The notes: generated by a model from the letters alone, not told the origin. Numbered from the stretch's first letter, positions 17,051-24,713 are shown. The stretch: 32,318 nt of DNA from an uncultured Allobaculum sp. (GCA_910579655.1 CAJTVE010000037.1:1-32318), one strand, 5' to 3'. Program-made: numbers and translations.

Positions 17051-17126
17051 TAATTGCAAAAAACGCGGCAATTAAAAGGACTGGGGGCCACCGCTCCATT
17101 TCTTTTTCTTTGAATTCGTTTATAAT
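17051..17126 (+). promoter_or_regulatory. promoter and inverted repeat before DeoR-type gene
   Basis: TATAAT at 17121-17126 is a strong -10 box 31 bases before the chosen start; the -35 (TTTCTT) is weak. Upstream, TAATTGC (17051-17057) and GCAATTA (17068-17074) form a perfect inverted repeat with a 10-base spacer. That is a possible operator for the DeoR-type regulator or for the lost divergent gene. Confidence 0.4.
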
Positions 17127-17157
17127 TTTCTCAGAAAGAACATATCCTTCAAAAATT

Positions 17158-17964
17158 ATGAAAAGAGACCAACAATCGATAATAAAACGTCATGAAAATA
17201 TCATGAAGTTACTTAACGAACAACACGAGGTAAAAGTAGATAAATTAGCGGAGGTCTTCGACATTTCCCTGATGACTGCTCGCCGGGATTTGCAGCAGCT
17301 TGAAAGCAAAGGTCTGCTCATCCGCTATCATGGTGGAGCCAGACTCAATTCCAGCTATGTTTCCAATGAAGATCTCAAAGTCCAGAAAGCCAGAGATGCC
17401 ATCAGTCAATATGCGTCTACACAGATTGAAGATGGGGATACCATTTTCATTAACGGAAGTATGACAGCTGCCGGAATTCTTGAATATCTGAAGGCCAGAA
17501 ACGTATCCGTGGTCACCAATAATGCCTTTGCCCCTGGCTATTCCAAACTAGAAACGATCCAGATTCAGCTGACTGGAGGCCTGCTGCGGGACCATATCAT
17601 GGTCGGTGACTATTGCGTTCGTAACTTGCTGGATACCTATCCTAAGAAAGCCTTTCTGGGCTGTTCGGGAATTTCTCCTGCCGGCGAAATTCTGTGCGGA
17701 ATTCCGGCCGAACTTGGGATCAATCAAACGATGATCTCCCATGCTAAGGAGTATTTCATCCTGGCCGATTCTTCAAAACTGGGCAAGACTGAATCCATGG
17801 GCAGTTTTACCCTGCAAAATCCGGGAACCATTATCACCGATACTGGAGCGGATCCGGCCATTATCAATCGTCTGCGTGAAAATGGAATGACTGTGGTCAC
17901 AATTGATCCCCAGACCAGTCGGCCAGGAAAACTGGAAAGCGAACAGGAATCAGTCGAAAAATAA
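17158..17964 (+). CDS. DeoR/GlpR-family transcriptional regulator
   Basis: A 268-residue DNA-binding repressor. Residues ~10-65 are the DeoR helix-turn-helix with its signature (VDKLAEVFDISLMTARRDLQQLESKGLLIRYHGGARL). Residues ~80-250 are the DeoRC sensor domain, related to sugar-phosphate isomerases, with NGSMTAAGILEYL, the TNNAFAP and LTGGLLR segments, GCSGIS and the late ILADSSKLGK motif. Such proteins usually respond to a phosphorylated sugar. The ATG at 17158 is chosen because it begins the family domain and sits just after a TATAAT box. The in-frame ATG at 17029 would add 43 unrelated residues. No good ribosome binding site is visible. The neighbouring remnant suggests its target operon has been lost here. 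Confidence 0.88.
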   Translation: MKRDQQSIIKRHENIMKLLNEQHEVKVDKLAEVFDISLMTARRDLQQLESKGLLIRYHGGARLNSSYVSNEDLKVQKARDAISQYASTQIEDGDTIFINGSMTAAGILEYLKARNVSVVTNNAFAPGYSKLETIQIQLTGGLLRDHIMVGDYCVRNLLDTYPKKAFLGCSGISPAGEILCGIPAELGINQTMISHAKEYFILADSSKLGKTESMGSFTLQNPGTIITDTGADPAIINRLRENGMTVVTIDPQTSRPGKLESEQESVEK

Positions 17965-18042
17965 GCAGGAAGTCCAGTTTCTTTCGAAATGTTAAAAGTG
18001 TATCCGGCTTGTTGGCTGCATTTCCTGGATTTCTTGTCGTTT

Positions 18043-18087
18043 ATCAAAAAGGTCAGTCCAACGACTATCTGGACTGACCTTTTTGAT
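18043..18087. terminator. strong bidirectional terminator
   Basis: An 18-bp perfect stem runs from ATCAAAAAGGTCAGTCCA to its complement around a 9-nt loop. Both arms end in runs of A/T, so it can terminate from either side. It lies between the DeoR-type gene and the minus-strand AlbA_2 gene. Confidence 0.85.
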
Positions 18088-18261
18088 GTGTCTGATTGCC
18101 AAGAATGCCCCAAACGGAATGGAGTCCTTGCTCAAGGCGTATTGTTGAAGCCAAAGCTGCAAGGATGGCAGACGTAGGGATTGATGGCAAAGTGGGTGGG
18201 ATGATCGTCATCTGCTGCGACGGCTGTCTGCAAACGAACAGCATGGAATGGAGTGGTCTGG
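18088..18261. other. short non-coding or decayed stretch
   Basis: The plus strand reads coding-like in pieces (LIAKNAPNGMESLLKAY, then after a frame change EAKAARMADVGIDGKVGGM), but there is no start or intact frame. It may be a small coding remnant of a lost gene. I cannot name the family. Confidence 0.3.
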
Positions 18262-19746
18262 CTATCTGAGAAGATAGGTGATTCCCCGGCCCGCCCCTTT
18301 CTTTTCTACATATCCTTTTTCTACTAGAGCATGCAGGCTTTTACGTAGATAATATTCGGAAAGCTGGGTCAGCTTGGATAATTCGGCAAATGTGTGCTCT
18401 TTTTTCTCTTTGTTTTTTAGAAAACAGTATAGAGTGGTTTTCTCAGCATCTGTCAATGAAGGATCGAGGTCCATGAGTCCTTCTGTCCATATGGTCAAGG
18501 TAGTCCGGGGGAGTGTAGATTTCAGATCCGGGATTTTCCAGTCACGTTTGAGGGCGGTTTCATAAATCTGTACTCCACCATATCCTTGCCTTTCAGCTGC
18601 TCCGATATTGCGAAACAAAGACATCAGCAATTCATTTCGGGGGATAGAAGTTCCTCCAGAGAAAAAGGAATCTTGATCAATCAGCATCTGGCCCGGATTT
18701 GAAAAAATAAAGCGATTTGAATAAGCCTTGATGACAACTGATGCATCACTCATCTGATAATCCGCATGGACTAAAGTATTCACAAGAGCTTCCCTCAGGG
18801 CGGTTTCAGTAAGACCAGCATCAGGCTTTCTTTGCATAGCAAAGTCAAGGGAAAATGGTTCGGATGCCACAGCACTAAGTCGGGTCTTCACTTTTTCGTA
18901 AAAGGTCAGAAGGTTAATTTCACTGTTCAGATAGTCATCATCAGAAATTCGATAATCCCATCGGTGATGAGAGTCACTATTGAATTCGAAATAGTCTAGA
19001 TGAAAGTGAGGAAAAATCTCACGAATAATGTTTGTTTTCCCGATAAATAGGATGGTTCCGGCTTTTAGAATAAAGCTGTTGTCTTTACGGTTTCTTTTCG
19101 CTGCGCCAATACGAATCAGAAATTCTTCATCTGACATGGCCATCATATTCTGGGCAGGATAGCGGGAAGCGGTCAGCGTTTTCAGCTGGTGCAAAGAATA
19201 TGGATCAAGATCGTCCATCGTGTAGTACTGAAGAAGTTCGATATCAGCATTCAGATTCTGATTGCGAAACATGGCTTTCAATTCTTCATTGGTTGCTTTG
19301 CGATCTCCATCACCAGTGCGGATATATGAATCTTCCAGCTTTCCGTTCAGATAAACAGGTTTGTGAAGACGGTCGGCCTCATTAACAAAAACAAGGAGGA
19401 TATCGTGGTCATGGATTTTTAAAGCAAAGACATCTTCATTTTTGAGGATTCGAAAACTGACTTTGTTTGGATTGCTCATTCCGTTCCAGAGATCGGTTAA
19501 CGTTTTAGTGGAATTGGCAAGGCCGATGATTTCGTTTTGGTTCGAAGGCATTTCTTTGATGCCCAGGATAATACAGCCGCCTTTCGTGTTCGCGAATGAA
19601 GAGCAGCTTTCCCAGAAGGATTTTGGCAGCTGGGAGCTTTCTTTTAGCTCAATCTGATCATTTTCTTTAATCTTCTTAAGAAGACGTTCAGCCTGAGATT
19701 CGGTAATCGTTGTTTGTTCCGTCAGCATTTTGAGCGCATTTAACAT
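18262..19746 (-). CDS. AlbA_2/HATPase_c_4/wHTH regulator-like protein
   Basis: A protein of about 494 residues with three parts. Residues ~30-160 are an AlbA_2 (Schlafen-type, often called divergent AAA) domain with IELKESSQLPKSFWES and FANTKGGCIILGI. Residues ~315-425 are an HSP90/histidine-kinase-type ATPase fold, with REALVNTLVHADY (N box) and FSNPG. Residues ~435-490 form a winged helix (FAELSKLTQLSEYYLRKSLHALVEKGYVEKKG). This arrangement is common in bacteria and is usually annotated as an ATP-binding or transcriptional regulator; its ligand is rarely known, and some members sit near defence or stress genes. GAGGAG lies about 11 bases before the ATG. Its promoter overlaps an unusual palindromic element, suggesting autoregulation. 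Confidence 0.85.
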   Translation of the reverse strand: MLNALKMLTEQTTITESQAERLLKKIKENDQIELKESSQLPKSFWESCSSFANTKGGCIILGIKEMPSNQNEIIGLANSTKTLTDLWNGMSNPNKVSFRILKNEDVFALKIHDHDILLVFVNEADRLHKPVYLNGKLEDSYIRTGDGDRKATNEELKAMFRNQNLNADIELLQYYTMDDLDPYSLHQLKTLTASRYPAQNMMAMSDEEFLIRIGAAKRNRKDNSFILKAGTILFIGKTNIIREIFPHFHLDYFEFNSDSHHRWDYRISDDDYLNSEINLLTFYEKVKTRLSAVASEPFSLDFAMQRKPDAGLTETALREALVNTLVHADYQMSDASVVIKAYSNRFIFSNPGQMLIDQDSFFSGGTSIPRNELLMSLFRNIGAAERQGYGGVQIYETALKRDWKIPDLKSTLPRTTLTIWTEGLMDLDPSLTDAEKTTLYCFLKNKEKKEHTFAELSKLTQLSEYYLRKSLHALVEKGYVEKKGAGRGITYLLR

Positions 19747-19799
19747 ATCAATACCAACTCCTCTCTTCTATATCTATACTTTATCTATACTTTGATTTT

Positions 19800-19805
19800 A
19801 TTATA
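19800..19805 (-). promoter_or_regulatory. -10 box of the AlbA_2 gene promoter
   Basis: The minus strand reads TATAAT about 55 bases before the start codon. The -35 position falls inside the 36-bp palindromic element (19810-19845) and lacks a consensus hexamer. That suits a promoter controlled by a protein bound there. Between the -10 and the start, AAGTATAGAT occurs twice in tandem. Confidence 0.6.
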
Positions 19806-19809
19806 CGGT

Positions 19810-19845
19810 TTTGCGTGAGAATTCTCACGATAAATCTCACGCAAA
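19810..19845. repeat. 36-bp palindromic element, copy 1
   Basis: Arms TTGCGTGAGA and TCTCACGCAA face each other, with a nested 14-bp palindrome GTGAGAATTCTCAC at the left. An identical copy lies at 20181-20216. The right flank continues with three more CTCACGA or CTCAGGA half-sites up to about 19905, some in direct repeat. The cluster overlaps the -35 region of the AlbA_2 gene. It looks like a multi-site operator. Confidence 0.75.
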
Positions 19846-20180
19846 TGCAAATTATTCTCACGAAAGCAAAAAAATCTCACGAAAATCTGATTTTCTCAGG
19901 AAAATGATGCAAATAGAGAAGATAGATCAGTCAGAACACAGCCAGCCATCTAGATAAGGCAGGCAGATCGGATGATGGATAAAAGCGCTCTTCACTGTTA
20001 TGTGAGTGATAAATAACTTTCGATGCAGTGGATTCTGTGGATGAGAATAGTGAATTAAGCTGATTCAGAGTGGAAATCTGTATATTTCCAGAGCACTCCA
20101 AGTGAACAGGGTAGTTTTTCGAGTCGAAAAAAATTGAAAGAAAACGGTCAATTTATGATCTGAATCTGTTTTTCTTGAGA
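19846..20180. other. intergenic stretch between the two 36-bp elements
   Basis: About 335 bases contain no supported gene. It holds half-sites of the CTCACGA type at the left end, a small hairpin GGAAAT/ATTTCC near 20074-20091, and an odd palindrome TTTTTCGA-G-TCGAAAAA near 20115-20131. Confidence 0.4.
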
Positions 20181-20216
20181 TTTGCGTGAGAATTCTCACG
20201 ATAAATCTCACGCAAA
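20181..20216. repeat. 36-bp palindromic element, copy 2
   Basis: Identical over 36 bases to copy 1 at 19810-19845, in the same orientation, 371 bases away. TTCTCAGGAAAA follows soon after, as it also does further right of copy 1, so copy 2 looks like a shorter version of the same cluster. No start codon lies near enough to show which gene it controls. Confidence 0.75.
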
Positions 20217-20349
20217 AGAGAAATTTCTCAGGAAAAGAAGAGATGGAGGAAAAATCGGGAGTCTGACCTACTGTTACACATCGATCAGGCAAAGAAAGCA
20301 ATTCAGAAAATGAAACAGAATTTCGTCTTTCTGAACAGCATAAAAATGG

Positions 20350-20403
20350 AAAAAGGATATTGCAGCGATCATCGACTATCGATCAGATGCAATATCCTTT
20401 TTC
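20350..20403. terminator. intrinsic terminator, probably of the DMT permease gene
   Basis: A 15-bp perfect stem, AAAAAGGATATTGCA (20350-20364) and TGCAATATCCTTTTT (20388-20402), encloses a loop with further GATC pairing. Both ends are A/T runs, so it works in either direction. It lies downstream of the minus-strand permease gene. Confidence 0.8.
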
Positions 20404-20480
20404 GTTGAATCTATCCATGTTTGCCTCGATCCAATTTTGGCCTGATCGAAGAAGCAATAGCTCAAGTCGATTGGCCAGAA

Positions 20481-21365
20481 TCATGAAGGCTCATGGGCGC
20501 AAAGGATCGCGCCGGCAACAATTCCAACACAAAGAATTCCCTGCACAAGAGTAGGAATCGTTCCCTGTAAAAGAAACGCAAAGACAACCGCCCATGCACA
20601 ATAGGTGGAATTCAGCGGCATGGCTTTATTGGCGCCAATCTGGCCAATTGCTTTGTAGTAGGAAAGGTAGCTTGCTGTTCCGCAAAACGAAGCAGCCAGA
20701 AGCAAAAGCCAGCTTTGATCCAGAACAGTTCCCGCAAAAGACCATGAACTGACCAGGGGAATAATCAGGAAGGCAAACACAGTGGCGGAAGTTGACTGCC
20801 GTAAAAACAGGCAGATCTCATTATCCAGATCCTCTTTCATCGACTGCTGGACAATGACACCTTCTAAAGCCCAGCCTACGACGCAGCAAATCGCCATGAT
20901 CAGACCGAAAACATAATTGGAAGCCTGGGACTGGCCGGATACGGACATGGCCACAATACATCCAAGACACAGACACAGACCGAAAATCTGGCTTTTTCGA
21001 AGTTTCTGGCCAAAGAACACCCAGCAAAGAATCGCTGACAGCGCAGGATAAAACGAGGAAATTCCGGCTGTTAAAGAAGGACCAAGAAACTGAACCGCAA
21101 ACACATAGCCACTCATTCCAACTGGTCCGCCAAGCAAGGCCGCAGCCATAACCATTCGCCCGCTGCGAACACGCAAAGCCTGCCCAATGGCGGACCATTT
21201 TCTTTTCAATGTAATCAGGCCGCCCATCCAGAGAGCAGAAAACAGATCATGGAGCCCAGTTGAAATCAGAGGAGCGGTCCATTCGAGTTCAAAAGGGGCC
21301 ATCGCAATGGAAAGCAAAACAGTATCCAACGCCCATAAACAACCGCCCAGCAAGCCATAAAACAT
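20481..21365 (-). CDS. EamA-type DMT superfamily permease
   Basis: A 294-residue, ten-helix membrane protein made of two EamA repeats, the classical drug/metabolite transporter length. The first repeat includes SLTAGISSFYPALSAILCWVFFGQKLRKSQIFG, and the second SYYKAIGQIGANKAMPLNSTYCAWAVVFAF. Both contain the glycine/alanine-rich loop and the acceptor-like fourth helix of the family. DMT permeases exchange or export small metabolites, and the substrate cannot be predicted. GGAGG lies seven to eight bases before the ATG. It is transcribed on its own, with a terminator at 20350 and the gene-free region behind its start. Confidence 0.88.
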   Translation of the reverse strand: MFYGLLGGCLWALDTVLLSIAMAPFELEWTAPLISTGLHDLFSALWMGGLITLKRKWSAIGQALRVRSGRMVMAAALLGGPVGMSGYVFAVQFLGPSLTAGISSFYPALSAILCWVFFGQKLRKSQIFGLCLCLGCIVAMSVSGQSQASNYVFGLIMAICCVVGWALEGVIVQQSMKEDLDNEICLFLRQSTSATVFAFLIIPLVSSWSFAGTVLDQSWLLLLAASFCGTASYLSYYKAIGQIGANKAMPLNSTYCAWAVVFAFLLQGTIPTLVQGILCVGIVAGAILCAHEPS

Positions 21366-21715
21366 AGTTTATCCTCCATCTTTTTTACATAAATATCTTA
21401 TCCTATTTTGGGCATTTATATTTTGGCATCTATCGCATAGGCCAAGCTTGTGAATTTTTCATTTCTGCTTCTCTTTTGCTGCTATAGCTCTTTCGATCCT
21501 GCTGCGTTTTCAGTGGTGCGGTCAGTTTTTGACAGAAACAGACAAGGAGATCTGAGTTTGTGCAAAGGGTTTGCCGGATCGGTATCTGCTTCGGCACTGG
21601 CTGCTGAGCAGGAAGTGGGTTGAGATGAATGATCAGGCAGGGGATTTAATCCTTGTTTGATTTACAATGGTTGATAATGGCTGCCGCAAGGATGTAGAAA
21701 CTATTCCCCTATATT

Positions 21716-21987
21716 CTTATTCGATTCAAGTTCTTTTAACCTGAACTCACGCTCAAAATATACCCATGAAATCGAAAATTGCTAGAAATCCTTTTGCTAA
21801 AGTAAAAACAATTTATTTCAGAATAAATTTGCCTCTTTTCTATCGGTATATTTACACTTATAGAAAATGCTTAATGCAAACGAATGATTCTTATTATTTA
21901 TTTTATTAAAAGTGTTTTTATCTATATTTAGTCCAATAGGTGTAGTTTTTCCGTGAGTTCAGGTTATTAGGCTTGAGAATCGCTAAG
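21716..21987. mobile_element. MITE-like element with ~36-bp terminal inverted repeats
   Basis: TAACCTGAACTCACG (21737-21751) is repeated exactly in reverse complement at 21952-21966. Pairing continues outward over ~20 more bases with small gaps (CTTA, CGATTC and AAG shared). This gives ~36-base terminal inverted repeats around a 200-base AT-rich core with no reading frame. Length and layout fit a non-autonomous miniature inverted-repeat transposable element. Clear target-site duplications are not evident, so a large regulatory hairpin is an alternative. Confidence 0.5.
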
Positions 21988-21993
21988 AAGTAT

Positions 21994-22050
21994 AATTTCG
22001 TGCGATATGCACGAAATTATATAAGAATCTCGTGCGTCTCGCACGAAATT
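21994..22050. repeat. two tandem GTGC-type hairpins
   Basis: AATTTCGTGC-GATAT-GCACGAAATT is a perfect 10-bp hairpin. It is followed by TCGTGCG-TCT-CGCACGA and a second GCACGAAATTAT, so the unit is repeated with a period of about 33 bases. A third half-site, CGCACGAATATGA, lies near 22087. There is no T-run, so it is not a terminator; the array may bind a protein. Confidence 0.6.
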
Positions 22051-22639
22051 ATGTAGTAGTTTTCTTATAAGTTTTAATAGCAAAAACGCACGAATATGAT
22101 AAATAGCGAAACCGATGCCTTTAGGTACTTGAGCATATACCAGAAAATAGCAGCCGTAAGTTCGAGAAAAGAGCAGCAGATTAGAAAAGCCATATTTCCT
22201 TGGGGGAATGCCTACGGAATAAAAAAGATCTTGTCATTGGTCCGGTGATGCGGCCAGAGTTCTTTGCAGCGAGGGATGGATGCACAAGCATCGCATGAAA
22301 GACTTAGGTCAGGACCATCTGGGCGAGCCGCAAATCTCGCTGCCCCAAAACGGCTGAGATCTTGAGCAAGCTTCGATTCCTTCAGGGAGGTGAGAACCGC
22401 TCCCATGCTTTAAAGGCATTTCACGGTATGCAAAATGAGTATTCGCTATTTCACCAGTCGGGAAATACAATGAAATCAGTTCAGAAAAGAAGACAGAAAA
22501 GAGAAGTAACTAGCATCATGAAGATGTTTTATTTCATTTCAGCGAAACTGGGCGGCCTGATGATCCATCATTCAGACTGATGGCCTTCATCCGATGGATA
22601 CGACCATCTGCAAGGATGCGCGGAAAGGGGAGATCTGCC

Positions 22640-22858
22640 TTGAGTAAACAGACAGCCATTGAACAGAATCTGAAAGCGGCCGGTTGTGATTCGGAGACCA
22701 TTGAAAAATGTCTTTGCGATCTGAAAGCCGACCGGCCAAAGCGTTTGCTCCAGCGCCTGTCCCGGCATCGCAAAAATCTGGTCAGTGAGGTGCATGAAAA
22801 AGAGAAATGCATCGACTGCCTTGACTATCTGGTCTATGAGCTTGAGCGAAAAGACTGA
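22640..22858 (+). CDS. small conserved cytosolic protein, unknown function
   Basis: A 72-residue protein beginning at a TTG (22640) with GGGGAG seven bases upstream; an in-frame ATG at 22616 has no spaced ribosome binding site. It reads …EQNLKAAGCDSETIEKCLCDL… and ends …VHEKEKCIDCLDYLVYELERK. The pattern N-LK-x-AGC-(D/N)-x-ETIE…IH-x-x-(Q/E)-x-x-IDCLDYLIY-x-L matches a small protein family found widely in Bacillota and usually annotated as hypothetical. It is likely helical with paired cysteines. Function unknown. It precedes the hydrolase gene by 135 bases, and a separate promoter lies in the gap. Confidence 0.65.
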   Translation: MSKQTAIEQNLKAAGCDSETIEKCLCDLKADRPKRLLQRLSRHRKNLVSEVHEKEKCIDCLDYLVYELERKD

Positions 22859-22899
22859 ATCCAGCGCTTTTCTTCTTTTCGGAACAGATCAATCGAATT

Positions 22900-22949
22900 T
22901 TGAAGAGATATCAATCAAAAATGATATTAAATAGTTAATATTTGATATC
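22900..22949 (+). promoter_or_regulatory. promoter with nested palindrome before hydrolase gene
   Basis: TTGAAG (22900-22905) and GATATT (22923-22928) make a -35/-10 pair with 17-bp spacing. GATATCAA (22907-22914) pairs with TTGATATC (22942-22949), and within it ATATTAA-ATAG-TTAATAT (22924-22941) forms a second inverted repeat over the -10. A repressor bound here would block transcription. The regulator is unknown. Confidence 0.5.
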
Positions 22950-22993
22950 GATCAGAATGAATCCAAGTCTAATGATTGCAAGGAGGACGGATG

Positions 22994-23983
22994 ATGAAAC
23001 CTTTAGAATTGAATCTGAACTGGGATAAAACCTTTTTGAAGAGCGACCAGGTCGATCATCGCAAAGTTACATTTCATAACCGATATGGCATCGAGCTGGC
23101 TGCTGATCTTTACGAACCGAAGAATCGTAAGCCAAAAGAAAAAATGGCTGCGATTGCGATCAGCGGACCGTTTGGAGCCGTGAAAGAACAGGCTTCAGGG
23201 CTGTATGCACAAGAGCTGGCCAAGCGCGGCTTTCTGACAATTGCCTTTGATCCTTCCTATACGGGTGAAAGCGGCGGTACTCCTCGCTATGTTGCTTCAC
23301 CGGATCTTAATACCGAAGATTTCCAGGCAGCCGTTGATTATCTTTCGACCAATGATGAAGTCGATCCAGAACGAATCGGAATTCTTGGCATCTGCGGCTT
23401 TGGGGGCATGGCTTTAAATGCAGCCGCAATTGATACCCGGATTAAAGGCACAGTCACTTCTACCATGTACGATATGTCCCGCGTAAATGCCAATGGATAT
23501 TTTGATGCGCAGAATTCAAAGGAAGATCGGCTGGCTAAAAAGCAGGCTCTCAATGCCCGCCGGACGCAAGACTATCTGGCAGGCGCGTATGCGCGAGATG
23601 GCGGAGTGGCTGCTCAAAGACCAGAGGATGCTCCACAGTTTCTTCAGGATTATTGGGATTATTACAAAACGGACCGCGGCTATCATCCAAGATCGGGCAA
23701 CTCGAATGGCGGATGGAATGAAACTGTACCATTGTCCTTTATGAATATGCCTTTACTGACATATATCAATGAAATTGACACCCCGGTGCTGATGCTCCAT
23801 GGATCCAAAGCGCACTCGCTGTACTTTTCCAAAGATGCTTTCGCCAGACTGACTGGTGATAATAAGGAGCTGAAAATCATCGAAGGGGCCAACCATACGG
23901 ATCTGTATGACAACATGGATTTCATTCCATTCGATGAGATTGCCGCTTTCTTTACCAGAAGTCTAGCTGCCGCAGATAAATAG
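22994..23983 (+). CDS. alpha/beta hydrolase with cysteine nucleophile motif
   Basis: A 329-residue cytosolic hydrolase of the COG1073-type alpha/beta fold. The nucleophile elbow reads LGICGFGGMALNAA with Cys134 in the place where most relatives have serine; this Cys form is normal for the subfamily. SGPFGAVKEQ after the third strand supplies the oxyanion region, LMLHG precedes a late acidic residue, and EGANHTDLYD carries the catalytic His. The conserved TSTMYDMSRV segment is also a subfamily mark. Substrate unknown; esterase or dienelactone hydrolase-like activity is likely. AGGAGG lies seven bases before the ATG at 22994; an ATG three bases earlier is possible. The next gene starts 42 bases on, so the two are probably co-transcribed. 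Confidence 0.85.
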   Translation: MKPLELNLNWDKTFLKSDQVDHRKVTFHNRYGIELAADLYEPKNRKPKEKMAAIAISGPFGAVKEQASGLYAQELAKRGFLTIAFDPSYTGESGGTPRYVASPDLNTEDFQAAVDYLSTNDEVDPERIGILGICGFGGMALNAAAIDTRIKGTVTSTMYDMSRVNANGYFDAQNSKEDRLAKKQALNARRTQDYLAGAYARDGGVAAQRPEDAPQFLQDYWDYYKTDRGYHPRSGNSNGGWNETVPLSFMNMPLLTYINEIDTPVLMLHGSKAHSLYFSKDAFARLTGDNKELKIIEGANHTDLYDNMDFIPFDEIAAFFTRSLAAADK

Positions 23984-24025
23984 CAGGAATACAAGAATAT
24001 AGGAATAATAGGAATAGAATATAGG

Positions 24026-24592
24026 ATGGATTTTCACTGCCGATCGCTGCCTGTTCGAATCTTGCTTGGAGGATTGCTGAGCAGTTTCCTGTTTCTGAGT
24101 GGCTGCCACTTGGTCCCATTGGATTCGAGTTTATCGTCTGGATCGGATCAGATTGAATCTGGTTTAAAGACAGAAAAACTGGCAGAGATGGATTCAGAAG
24201 AGTTCAGAACAATAGAAGGGGATGAGACGAAAATGACAAGAAGGATTGCGGTTCGGATTCAGGATCAGGTTTTCCCGGCTGATCTTGCCGATACGGTTGC
24301 AGCTGACCAGCTTTATGCCAGGTTAGAAAAAGAGCCACTGACAATTACAGCGCATGATTATGGCGGCTTTGAGAAGGTTGGCGATCTTGGACAGACTCTG
24401 TCTGCTTCTGATCACCAGATGACAACTGAATCTGGCGACCTGGTCCTGTATCAGTCTGATCAGATTGTCCTGTTCTACGGATCCAACCGCTGGTTCTATA
24501 CGAAACTGGCCAGTCTGAAAGATACCACTGGTCTGGAAGATGCTTTAGGATCAGGTGAAATCAGCTACACACTTTTCATTCCAGAATCCTGA
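24026..24592 (+). CDS. lipoprotein with cyclophilin-like domain
   Basis: A 188-residue lipoprotein. LFLSGC (Cys27) is a textbook lipobox after a hydrophobic signal. After a short linker, residues ~70-186 form a cyclophilin-like (Cyclophil_like) beta-barrel domain. The visible signs are VRIQDQVFPADLADTVAADQLYARL, ITAHDYGGFEKVGDLGQTL and GDLVLYQSDQIVLFYGSNRW. In many Bacillota this domain follows a signal peptide and is encoded near oxidoreductases or hydrolases; enzymatic isomerase activity is not expected. It lies 42 bases after the hydrolase gene, in a stretch of AGGAATA-like repeats that contains its weak ribosome binding site, so it probably forms a two-gene unit with it. A terminator follows at 24653. 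Confidence 0.75.
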   Translation: MDFHCRSLPVRILLGGLLSSFLFLSGCHLVPLDSSLSSGSDQIESGLKTEKLAEMDSEEFRTIEGDETKMTRRIAVRIQDQVFPADLADTVAADQLYARLEKEPLTITAHDYGGFEKVGDLGQTLSASDHQMTTESGDLVLYQSDQIVLFYGSNRWFYTKLASLKDTTGLEDALGSGEISYTLFIPES

Positions 24593-24652
24593 TAGACCTG
24601 AAATCTGGATCCAAACCAGAGTAAAAACTGGAAGTTTAATGCAAAAATAGAA

Positions 24653-24713
24653 CCCAAAGCTTCAGCTGGCTAAATTGAAAATTCGGCCAGATGGATGAGG
24701 CTTTGGGCTTTTC
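24653..24713 (+). terminator. intrinsic terminator
   Basis: CCCAAAGCTTCA pairs with TGAGGCTTTGGG, with inner CTGGC/GCCAG pairing, then CTTTTCTTG. It ends the hydrolase-lipoprotein transcript. Confidence 0.75.

Larger units (their letters stand above)
21366..22639. other. gene-free region, partly AT-rich
   Basis: About 1.27 kb between the DMT gene and the small plus-strand gene. I see no frame with a start, ribosome binding site and conserved look. Contents are the permease promoter region on the left, a MITE-like element (21716-21987), two tandem GCACGAAATT hairpins (21994-22050), and a more GC-balanced part (22100-22600) with several short hairpins such as GATGC-ACAA-GCATC. Broken frames in the last part (for example …KKDLVIGPVMRPEFFAARDG) suggest decayed coding sequence, but I cannot name it. 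Confidence 0.5.

Noticed and set aside
22100..22600. Many short hairpins suggesting a structured RNA such as RNase P, tmRNA or a riboswitch
   Set aside because: None of the conserved core motifs of those RNAs could be found; the hairpins are short and may be chance in decayed coding sequence.
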